Shown here: positions 47,270 through 57,390 of the stretch, piece after piece | Layout: every line of letters starts with the position of its first letter | Position numbering within the stretch: position 1 is the stretch's first letter | Assembly: GCF_017591425.1 (NCBI RefSeq) | Contig: NW_024467083.1 | Coordinates: 15,305,001 to 15,369,000, forward strand | DNA: 64,000 nt | DNA from: Ochotona curzoniae | Lineage: Eukaryota; Chordata; Mammalia; Lagomorpha; Ochotonidae | Direction: 5' to 3' | Position numbers and translations under genes: made by a program | Notes under the pieces: model-generated | The model's database searches: none | Seen by the model: the letters and a program-made list of their open reading frames with translations, nothing else | Told to the model about the DNA's origin: nothing

Positions 47270-48006
47270 AAATTTAAGGTAGAAAAGAAATTTCCTCAAA
47301 TCTACATTTACTCAGCCCAATAAACCTTTTGGTATCTTTTCCATGAATATTTCCTATAAAATATAACTCAATCTCTATTATCTATTTATCTATCTACTTC
47401 AATCTGCAATGATATCTGCATTTAGTTCTATTTGTGCTGGCTTCTACACAATTATTCTGCTTTTGTTTTCTCCAACAGAAACAAAATTCTGCTCTGCCTT
47501 ACATATTTTAGCTCTTTGAGTGTTAAAATAATCACCTCTTTTACTGATCTCCTGTTGTAAAAATCAATTAATCCAATCTCCCATGTTTTCCTTGTATGGC
47601 AAAAATGTCAGCAGCCTCACTGCAGACGTAAGTATTTCTTCTAATTGTATAATGTGGAAATCTTACAGCTGATGATTCTAACTTTTTACATTGCTGGAAA
47701 AGTTTATAGATTGGTGTGGAAACCAAAACAAGTATTGCTATTTGCTTAAAGAAACATATAAAGCTACATAATCCAAAGAACAAAGAAGCAAGAGCATGGG
47801 GGAAAATGTGTATATTATTAATATACATAGTTTATTATATATATTCTGTTTACCTGGAAGTCTGGTTATAACTTCTATCTCTGCCCAATATAGGTTATAT
47901 GATTTCATACAATCCAGGTAGTTCACATTTATCAGGTTTATTCATTCAGCCTTAACTTGAGATTTTGGAAGTTTTACTAATATAAATATGGTTTTAAAAT
48001 TATGTG
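47270..48006. other. Unassigned AT-rich DNA
   Basis: Contains a short TATC-rich patch near 47375-47400. No gene seen. Confidence 0.4.
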
Positions 48007-48024
48007 AAAAAAAATCAAGAAATA

Positions 48025-51000
48025 TAGGAGTGTGATCTTGGGATCTGAGTAAAACTTCTAACAGCCTATTGGCTGCTGGGAGGTCCCTGGCAGGGTCGGA
48101 CTCCATGCTTGTGACCCTGGCTCTAAGTCACCACTACCACATAGTCAGCAGGGCCCTGGCAGCCACTGGACCATTTGGTGCCAGGTTCCACCTGCTGGCT
48201 GCCTGGTGGAAAGCTCTGGGGTCTTGGCGGTGTGGACTTGCTGCCTAGACTTCCATGTTGAGGCCACTGTGCTTGTGGATTGCAAATCAATCCTGAATGA
48301 CTCCAAATGACAGAGTAACTTTTCCTTGAAGGTAAGCAAGGTTACTGAGACCTGTTCATTTGGAAGAGAGAGACCGAATGATCACTATGGGTCAGACTGA
48401 TATACCAGCCTACTTATGAATCCCGTGTAGAACTTGTTATCACCAAATAATGCTGACCATGACACACCAGTTCATGCAAAAGCTAAGGCTGGGGGTTTGT
48501 CTAGCAGGGCTAAATCCTAGTGCCTGACAGAATGTTGGATCAGAGGACGGGTCACATTAAGAAGGGCCATGACACTAACCAGCACATGAGAGAGCCATTT
48601 CCAGGAATAGATTCTGTGAGTGATGTCTGACCCAAGCCCTGTGGAAATACCAGTCCCATTGGTTAGCTCAAGAGCTGGGGTGGTGATGGGCTGAGCTATG
48701 TGTGACCATGGAGCCTGCCATCAATCATGGATAAAGGAACCAATAACAGTCTGGGCTGGTCAAAGCGGCAGCACCCAAATGCACATCCTAAAACAGGGTG
48801 TGGGGTGAGCCAGGGTGCAATGTTCACCAGCTCATACAAGGCCAAAATGAAAGGTCAGACTATGCCGGGCACTGGCATGTATGACAACTGAGTCTGGGAG
48901 TGGGTCAAGTGGGAGAACTTGGGAAACTCCCCTAGCGGGTTACAACTCTCACTGATGATCACATGCCCCAGGCCTAGGGGTCGGGCAAGCTGGATAAAGT
49001 AGCTCCAATGGCTGGCTAATGTGTGGGTTGGTTATGGAAGGGGGTGGACCAGGCAGGGCCAAGAAGATCTTAGCTCACAAGCAAGAATAGAAATCTGGAT
49101 GGAGCACAGGCCATGCCGAGCTAGGCTCTTACACATACTAGTCTGCATGAGCAAGGAATGCTAGGCCACATCATCTAAAGCAAAGGCCAAGACAGGTGAG
49201 GGGCTATGCCAACCTGGGTTAGAGCAACCACTGGCATGCATGCGATCTATGGCTGGGAACAGGTCTGGCTGGGCAACTAAGAGGACACCTGGGCTGGGTT
49301 GGGGTTCCCACTGGTGAATGCGGGGGCCAGAGCGGGGGCCAGATGGTGCTGAGCTAGACTTCTGCCCCTACTGAGCCATGTTTAAGCTGTGTCTGTGTAT
49401 GAATGATCCTTGGCTGAGCTGAAACATCCAACAGTAAAAACCAGAATGTGTTGAAGGCCAATCATGAAAGGTCACTGTTCCTGCCAGGACAGGAGGTAGA
49501 GTAAGAAGGGCTGGCTCATGGACCCACTGGTATGCTTGAGATCTGGCATTGGGAAAGGTTCTGATGGAGAAGCTTGGGAAACTCCTCTGGCAGGACACAG
49601 TCCCTGCAGGGGAGGGACCAAGCCAGGGAAAGGTATCCACCGACATACATTTGGCATAGATCAGGGGCAGACCAGGCTGAATCAGTTCACATCACCCACT
49701 GGCGAATCTGAGCACCAGAACAGAGTGTGGGTCAGGTCAGGTTTGGGTGCAATACATACCAGTACACATTACGGCTGGGATTGGGTGCCTACTAGGCTAA
49801 GCTAAGTTGTAACCCTCACCAGCATCTGCTGGAATTGGGGGTGGGCCAAGCAGGGCCAGGCTGCAGTATATACTGGCAAATGCTGATGTGAGGGGACCAT
49901 GCCAGACTGGGCCCCAGCACCCATGCAGCACACGTAGGGAGGGAGGGGGAAATGCTGGTAGGGGGGATGTGGAGGGTTTCCCTGCTGAACTGCCACTCCC
50001 ACTGGAAAGCGTGAGTTGGGATGGGGCAGAACAGACCAGTTAGGACTACAACACCAGTGGACCTTATATGAACTAGATCAGGGAAAAGCCTGACTGGGCT
50101 GACTGTTCCAGCTGGTGCAGCATAAACTAGAGTGAATGAGGGTTAGTTGGGCTTTTTCACAGCATCATTCTGCAGTGGTTGGCACTGGGGGCTAATTGTG
50201 TTAAGTTAAACTGCAGAACCACTTGGAGAGTTCATGTTTATGGAGTGGGAGTGGCCCAGTAGGGAAATAGTGGGCACCTCCCTCTTGGGTTATCACTCCT
50301 ACTGGAGAGCATGAAAACCAGGACAAGGGCAGCAGTGGCTAGACAGAACAGCAAAGACCAATATGTGTATGGGCTGGATGGGGATGCGATTAAATTGAAC
50401 TTCAATGCACATTGATATTCATGAGAGCTTAATGGGATGTGGGACAGACTGTACCAGTCTGCTGTATATACTGGCAAGCACGAGTACCACAGTAGCGGGT
50501 GGACCTGGTGGGGGTTATTGGGAGTCACTCCAACCAGGCTGGAGCTCCCACTGGTTTGTGTAATGGCCAAGTGAGTGCTAGGCAGAAGAATTAGACTGGA
50601 CTGCAACACCCATTAGTTCATGTGGAAGACAGGGCTGGAAACAAAACTGACCCAGCAACTGCAACCACGAGCATATGTATGTGGTGATTGAGATGACAGA
50701 CTCTGTAGGACCTTGTTTGGCAAGCACACACAAGAATCAGGTCTGGGAACACCTCAGACGTTTCTTTTGGGATCCCTTCAGCTAAACTGCTGATCTTAGG
50801 ACCCCAACCATGAAGAGAAGTACAGGTTCCATGATCTGACCATGAAGTGCAAGTGTCAAAGCTGAGCCTTCTCAGAGGTTTAGATGGAGCAGTGGACAGC
50901 ATATCCAGGTGCACACGGAGGATATGGCAGTCCATCATAACTGGCTGAGGACACTTCACACAACAATAGAGGATGGAGGACAGAACAAGTCAACCAACTA

Positions 51001-51342
51001 CCCCAGGCATGTGTTGGCAGTGAAAATATGGGTAACGGAAACTCTAATGTGGCCTATGTCAGCCAGTGAACTCTGGAGAGATTTCATCGTGTTTGGAATG
51101 GCGAGACTGTCAGCAATTCAAAACTGTTGAACTATCCAAACCACTTGAGCAGGATCACATCAGGGATCTGGGATGGTTGGGGCTTCTCTCTTTTTCTTTT
51201 CCCTCACCTCAGATACAAAAAAAAAAAACCACAACAACAATAATAATAATGTGGAAACAATGGTCTTACACACTTTCCTGTAGCCCTTGACCCTTAGTGC
51301 CCTAATCAACTATGTAAAGATTGTCAAAATAAAATAATTTTT
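48025..51342 (+). mobile_element. SVA-like, ORF-less composite retroelement with ~60-bp repeats, copy 2, with TSD
   Basis: A 3,318-bp insertion bounded by a perfect 16-bp TSD, AAAAAATCAAGAAATA (48009-48024 and 51343-51358). It has three parts. A unique 5' module (about 48025-48480) comes first. A central body (about 48480-50700) repeats a degenerate unit with CACCCACTGGCA/CACCAGCACA every 55-70 bp. A 3' module (about 50700-51342) follows, with a CAA/ATA-rich patch and an A-rich end that includes AAAATAAAATAATTTTT. The long TSD and A-rich 3' end are the signature of L1-type target-primed retroposition and rule out a simple tandem satellite. No frame is long or conserved with copy 1. Whether the family is already named I cannot tell. 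Confidence 0.8.
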
Positions 51343-51358
51343 AAAAAATCAAGAAATA

Positions 51359-51664
51359 CAATTCAACATGTTAAGTCAGATCTACAGTGAGAAGCAGAGA
51401 TAAAGATCCTGCATCCGTTGGTTCACTCTCAGTTGGCCACAATGGCCACAGCTGAGCCAATCCTAATCTAGGAGCCAGGAGACTTCTTTGGATCCCCTAT
51501 ACAGTGTAGGGTCCCAAGTCTCCAGACCTTCCTCCACTGCTCTCCCAGGCCACTAACAGGGAGCTGGAAGGGAGGTGGATCAGCCAGGATATGAACCAGT
51601 TCTGATATGCTAAACATATGCATGCATGTCAAGAGCTTTAGCTGCTAGACTACTGCACCTGGCC
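51359..51664 (-). mobile_element. CSINE, antisense
   Basis: Adjoins the right TSD of the composite element. Marks are GTTAAGTCAGATCTACAGTG, CGTTGGTTCACTCTCAGTTG, CACTGCTCTCCCAGGCCACT and a terminal CTGCACCTGGCCC. The T-rich tail is missing, so the tail side was lost or was cut by the other insertion. Confidence 0.88.
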
Positions 51665-52640
51665 CATAAATATTGTACAAATACAGTAGTATTTATTTCA
51701 TGAAAGCACTCCCAAATTTTGAATCATGTGGTTTGAAAAACAAAACATTTAAGTGCAACCCTATCAAAAGTGTGAATTTTATTAATCCAGTTGCAGACAC
51801 TATTTTTGAAGACATATTTCAGCTCAGTTTTGATTAACTCTCAAAGCAGGCAAAAAAAAAATAAAGAATCTTTGTTTCTGTGATATTTTTCTACAGTATG
51901 ATTCCCAGTTCTGATATTCCTACATGATGCATTTAGCTGAATGGGACTCAATGATGAACAGATGTAATATTTTCTAAACATGGTTGACAGCTTGCAATTG
52001 ATAGGGAGTGTCCCTCGATAAAAAGAAACCTGGCACTGAGAATCAGTAGAATAAAAATGCAAGAAGCATGAAAACTTCACTTATATAAAACATAGCTGAC
52101 TTTATTGGAATTGGAAGAAAAATTGTTATCTTAGAGATCAATTATGTCATGTTTTGATCCTTCATTGCTACCTAAAGGTGATCTTTTACGCCCTTTAATT
52201 TTGCATAGACACATACACCTTGAATCTAAGTGGAATTTTCGTGGACTAGACCAAAATACACACTGACATCCTCAGAATTCTGGAAGGGAAACAATACTAA
52301 TCAAATGTTACAACCCAGAAAATATTATTGAATGATTTAGGTAATAGTCAATTCCAGAATGATTTAGGTAATTCCTGAATGATTTAGGTAATAGTCAATG
52401 TTTGCCTTTAGAAATAGATCTTTACTGGCTCACCCAGGAAGGCAATAAGATTTTTAGTTACTATGTAGAAGGTTCTCCGGAACCTTCCAGTTTCCAAGTT
52501 CCAGTTTCCCGAGCAAAGAGAAATTGGTCATTTTTGTGAGAAAGCAAGATGATGGAAAAAGACACTTTCTCAACCACTAAAGTACCTCCCAAAACTGACT
52601 CTTGATTTGGTCTTAGAAAGAATAGCAACTGTTCACTGCA
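51665..52640. other. Unassigned, with a small tandem repeat
   Basis: AT-rich DNA. GAATGATTTAGGTAAT occurs three times, at 52330, 52357 and 52377, partly extended by AGTCAAT. No gene seen. Confidence 0.55.
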
Positions 52641-53204
52641 CTTTAGTCAGACAGAAAGATAGGGAGATAGGAAGTGGGGGAGAGAAATTGGCCAAAGTAG
52701 CCATAATAGCTGTCACTGCAATGAGCAAGGACTTACAGAATTCACAATGCAATATATAGTGTTGGTCCTAAAATGAAGATGTAGAAAATTAATTTTGCAC
52801 CAGGCAACATTCTCGCAACATTCCTTGCTTTATTCCAAAAGCAATCAAGACTGATTAAATCAAGTCAAGTGTTGGGGATAAAAAGATCTCTGCTAGAGGA
52901 AGGATGTGTAGTTGAGAGTGCAGAAAGCTTTGGGACAGGAACAAGTGGGGCAGAGAGACAGAAAAGGAGAATCACCATGCAAAGTGATTGAAACTCACTG
53001 GTTCCACCAGAGGGAAGTGGGAGCTAACCAGACAAGGAAAAACTGCTGAAAACATCCAAGATTGCAGCTGGCAGCCTGGCAGGGTGAGTACAGGTGAGTT
53101 ATGGGAAGGCATCTCAAGCCACAGACAAAAGTTTGGGAAGTTTCAAACTAGTACAGTAAGAGTCTCCCCAAAGAGACAGTGGGAGGCAAAAAGTCCATGG
53201 GACA

Positions 53205-53526
53205 GTGCCCGGAGAGGTGGCGCAAGTGGTTAAGGTTCTTGCCTTGCACTCCCGGGATCCCATACTGGCGCCAGCTCTATCCCAGCAGCCCCGCTTCCCT
53301 TCCTGCCTGTGGCCCGGGAAAGCAGTGGAGGACGGCCCAAAGCTTTGGGACCCTGCACCCATGCGGCTTCGGATTGGCATAGTATCGGCCGTTGCGCTCA
53401 CTTGGGGAGTGAATCATAGGACGGAAGATCTTCCTCTCTGTCTCTCTTCCTCTCTGTCTCTCCTCTCTGTATATCTGCCTTGCCAATCAAATAATAATAA
53501 TAATAATAATAATAAATCTTTAAAAA
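53205..53526 (+). mobile_element. Young CSINE, internally shortened, with TSD
   Basis: A perfect 17-bp TSD, AAAAAGTCCATGGGACA, lies at 53188-53204 and 53527-53543. Compared with 11274-11612 it lacks CAGCTCC-like bases before CTGCCTGTGG and about 20 bp between CTGCACCC and GCTTCGGATTGG. The tail carries an ATA triplet array. Its high identity to the other young copies shows a recent insertion. Confidence 0.96.
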
Positions 53527-54235
53527 AAAAAGTCCATGGGACAAAGCACTGGTGAAGGAAGCCAAGCCTGAGAAGAAACCCATAGGCACCCAATAGAACG
53601 CCACCCTCCTCCGCACCCCATGGACGAGGGAATGCCATTGGGGAAGAATCATTGGAGAGGGAACCTCTGGGGAATGAACCATATAAGAGAAGGACATGTG
53701 GAGTGAGAACTGAGTCTACCGACACAGGAAGGGTCTGCGCCCTAAAGCCCTGAATAGATACCAGGACCAACTCAAAAGGAGACGCATAATCCCTGGGCAA
53801 CAGAGTCCGGCATGAAAGCCAACTGTGCGCATCCCAGAGAGAACCACAAGGGAATACAAGACGTATTTACAACGGTGAGTCCTGGGACTCAGACACCAAA
53901 GAACACAGGAGAGTGTAGATCCCACAGCCACACATACCCGCAGCTGCAAGTGCCTACTGGTGTGACCTTATCTGCCACTCAGAGAAGACCAGTTGGCACT
54001 TGCCTGACTCACCATTTGGAGAAGGTCACAGCAGGTGTCCCTGGGCCTCAGCAGGCTTCCCGACCCCAAAAATCTCAGAAAAGGAAATATATAGAGAGAG
54101 TTAACAGAAACTAAAGACCCACAGAGACACACACATTACAACAGGAATGAGACCCACAATCTGAAAGACCAGAGAGGGAATAATAAAAAAAAAAAAAACA
54201 CCTCTTCAGAGAAATGACAAAAATTCAAGGAATTT

Positions 54236-54559
54236 TTTATAAGATTTTATTTATTTTTATTGGAAAGGCAGATTTACCCAGAGAAGGAGAGACAAAGATC
54301 CTTCATATGTTGATTCACTACCCAAACTACCCAAGTGGTTGCAACAACCGGAGCTAAGCCCAATCCAAGCCAGAGCTTGTTACAGGGTTTCTGCAAGAGC
54401 AGGGCACCAAGGCTTTGGGACATCCTCAACTGCTTTCCCAGGCCACAAGCAGGGGCCTGGAAAGGAAGTGGAGCAGTCTGGGCACAAACCGGGCACCCAT
54501 ATGGGACCCCAGCACATGCAAGGTGAATACTTTAGTAACCAGGTTACCACACTGGACCC
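54236..54559 (-). mobile_element. CSINE, antisense, with TSD
   Basis: A perfect 15-bp TSD, AAATTCAAGGAATTT, lies at 54221-54235 and 54560-54574. The target is L1 sequence at the start of the ORF1 remnant, so the L1 is older than this SINE. A short local duplication, CTACCCAAACTACCCAAG, is present. Confidence 0.96.
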
Positions 54560-55430
54560 AAATTCAAGGAATTTAAAGGATATTTAACCACAGAGATATA
54601 ATCAATAAATAGGTTCAAACTGAAATCCTTGAGCAAAAGAACACAAGAGAAAGCCTCAACAATAAAATGAATGCTGCAGAAGAAAGAATGTCAAAGTTGG
54701 AAGATAACCAATTAAAAATACGCAAGTAATTAAACATATCAAAGAAAATCTGAATAAAGCCAAAAAAATCTATCCAAGGAATGAATAGCACCATCAAAAA
54801 ATAGAATGCCAGAATTACAGGAATTTAGAATCTGGTGTTGAAACAGTGAGGAAAATCAGTGGCGCAGAGTAGAAATAACGGAAGAAAGCCACTACATGCA
54901 CAGCCACCTAGTCTTCAACAAGAGAACAGAAAACAACCAGGGAAAAAAGATATTCTCTTCAACAAATGCTGCTGTGATAACTGGATAGCAGCCTCCAAAA
55001 ATAAGAAATAATACCCTCACCATTCGCTTTACAAAGATTAAATCTAAATGGATAAAGGATCTAAACCTACACCCAGAAACCTTCAGACATTTAGAAGAAA
55101 TACTCTGCAAGATATAGGTATACACAAGACTTCCTAGAAAAAATCATCAAAAGCACAGGCAGTCAAGACCAAAATAAACAAATGGGACTACATTAAACAA
55201 AACATCTTCTGGCTTGATCCAATCACAAAAGGACAGATATCATATGTTTGCTGTAATATAAGACAACTTCCATCAAAATGCAAAACACAGAAATAAATGT
55301 GAACAAATGCACACATGTAACCCCACAAATTAAGGATGTAATGAAGACCAGAGTATCAGGAATCAAAGAAAATCAACTCTCCACTAAGGAATGAAGGTAT
55401 ACTCCCAAGGAAACTTCTAAATATACCGAG

Positions 55431-55476
55431 ACAACAACAACAACAACAACAACAACAGCAACAACAACAACAACAG
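55431..55476. repeat. (ACA)n microsatellite in L1 3'UTR
   Basis: About 15 ACA triplets with one GCA interruption, within the 3'UTR of the L1. Confidence 0.95.
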
Positions 55477-56370
55477 AATCAAATCTACTATTGCCTATAC
55501 TAATAGTGTCATGACTCACATACAGTGTAAAGTTGGAACCATTTCACTTTCATCTCTAATTTTGAATAGTTGTTCTCTCATGATGCTCTTTTTCAACTAT
55601 GACTGAGGGGTTGTTTTGCTCATCCTCTTACAGAATGGTTTTTTCTTGTTTCAAGTTGCAATTTTTTGGTGTCAAATCTAATTATTTTTGCTGTGAATTT
55701 TACCTTTTTTACACTTCCTATTCATTTCTGTCTTTTTCAACAAGTCTTTGTGATTCATTAATAGATAACTCAAATGAGACATTTTGATTGTTTGCAAGTG
55801 GCCTGATTTTTGCAAATGTCCCTTTCAACAACACTTTTATGCTACATCTCATGGGCATGATATTGGTTTTTTTGCTTTTATTGTCTTTCTTCAGCACTTC
55901 ATGTGTCATGCAGTTGCATTTACAAGATGGCTTTTGATTTTCTTTTTATCACTTCAGTGACACATTGGTCATTCTATAGCATGTTACTTAACTTCATGCT
56001 GATGTAAAATTTCTGTTTTTCTCCCTGGCTTTGTATTTAAGGGGATGTATACTAGAAACATAGTGAAGACGGACATGTGCGGATGTTGGCACATAGTGCA
56101 GTATGTACCTCTACATGTAAAACAAAGATGGACTCCCAGAGAAACTGTTGAATACAGCCTGACAGTAACAAGCTGGACTCTCTAACATTGTACATGGCTA
56201 CAACATCAGGAAACACTTCATTAACAGAATGATGTACTTTTGACGGTTCATGAAGGGCTACCCATTATAATACCAGAGCGGAAATCAGTAAAGAGAGGGG
56301 AACATGGAGAGGAAAAATCCCAGAGCTAATACAACTGTATCATAATAATTATTATTTTTGAATGAAAAAA

Positions 56371-56690
56371 ATCATTATCAGAAAATAAAAATGAATAGAT
56401 GTAATTTCTCCTAGCAAATACATGAATAATAAAGTCAAGTATTTCAACTGACAAATTAAAGGATAGACCAAGTGTTGAATTCTTAGTTTAGTATGACTTA
56501 TGTGGCCCAATACTACAAAAACCCACTTAGAAAATGGATAAACCACAATGCACTGGGCATTTTAGAAAGGATTTTTGTAACTTTACAATGTCTTTAAAGC
56601 TGGATGAAATAGTGTTAAGCTTAACTTTGATAGTTGTCTGATGAAGACTATCTCAAAAAAGTACTAGGCTGTTTTAACCTATCTTGTAGT
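56371..56690. other. Unassigned
   Basis: AT-rich DNA after the L1 end, no feature. Confidence 0.4.
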
Positions 56691-56694
56691 TAAA

Positions 56695-56900
56695 TCTGAA
56701 GCCAGGAACTCTGAGCCTCCTCCAGGTCTCCCACATGGGTGCAGGGTCCCAAGACGTTGGACTGTTGTGCACTGCTTTCCCAGGTCACAAGCAAGGAACT
56801 GGATGGGAAGCTGGGCTGCCAGAATTAGAAACGTTGTACATATGGGATTCTGGCACATGCAAGGCGAGGACTTTAGCCACTAGGCTTCCATACTGTGCCC
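56695..56900 (-). mobile_element. CSINE 5' part, antisense, lacking the 3' tail
   Basis: Plus-strand marks are GAAGCCAGGAACTCTGAGCC, CACATGGGTGCAGGGTCCC, CAGGTCACAAGCAAGGAACT and a terminal CATACTGTGCCCC. The tRNA-like head is present, but the CT-rich end and A tail are absent. Normal 5' truncation cannot produce this, so it implies a later deletion or a tailless insertion. Confidence 0.8.
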
Positions 56901-57094
56901 CTGTCCATATGTATTGACACAACTTGAATTTCATAAGACCCAAGCTTGGTAAATAAAGAATCCTTAATGCATCTTACACTTGTCTGGCATGGTCTCTATC
57001 ACACTCTACAATATGAACTCAGTAGTTCCATGGCTCTCCAAGCTCTGAGACACTTGTAAATGTTATTTGCCTCTTGATTAAATATGGTATGCTA

Positions 57095-57390
57095 ATTTTT
57101 AAAAAGATTTATTTATTTTTATTGGAAAGTCAGATTTGCAGAAAGAAGGAAAGACAGAAAGAAATATCTTCTGCCTGAAGCTTCACTCCCCAAGTGGCCA
57201 CAATGGCTGGAGTTGAACTGATCTAATGCTAGGAGCCAGGAGCTTCTTATGGATCTCCCATACAAGTGCAGGGTCCCAAGGCATTGGGCAATCCTCTGCT
57301 GATTTTCCAGGCCACAAGCACGAAGATGAAAGGGAAATGGTTCAGCCAGGATGCAAAACTGAGTTTGTAAGAAGCAGTATGTCTCACTGA
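57095..57390 (-). mobile_element. CSINE, antisense, missing the 5' head
   Basis: It starts on the plus strand with AAAAAGATTTATTTATTTTT, has CTTCACTCCCCAAGTGGCCA and GGGTCCCAAGGCATTGGGC, and fades after GGATGCAAAACTGAG. It is therefore 5'-truncated or decayed at the head. Confidence 0.88.

Larger units (their letters stand above)
52900..56370 (+). pseudogene. Internally deleted L1 (5'UTR, ORF1 remnant, ORF2 C-terminus, 3'UTR)
   Basis: From about 52900 to 54190 the sequence is GC-richer and has the style of an L1 5'UTR. From 54575 a coiled-coil-like frame reads LNKMNAAEERMSKLEDNQ, typical of the ORF1p coiled coil, then breaks at a stop. Near 54880 it jumps to the ORF2 C-terminus: segments with TFNKRTENNQ, KDLNLHPETF and INKWDYIKQNIF character. 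The 3'UTR carries a CAA array and a terminal block GAACTGTATCATAA-like sequence near 56330, shared with 21320-22680. Most of ORF2 is missing. Two SINEs interrupt it. The 5' edge is uncertain. Confidence 0.7.

Noticed and set aside
48025..51342. Processed pseudogene of a protein-coding mRNA
   Set aside because: The TSD and A-rich tail would fit, but no frame is coding-like and the body is made of ~60-bp repeats shared with another locus.
53414..53800. 128-codon minus-strand frame with a poly-Leu run
   Set aside because: The Leu run is the ATA/TAT triplet tail of a CSINE read in reverse. The rest is L1 5'UTR.
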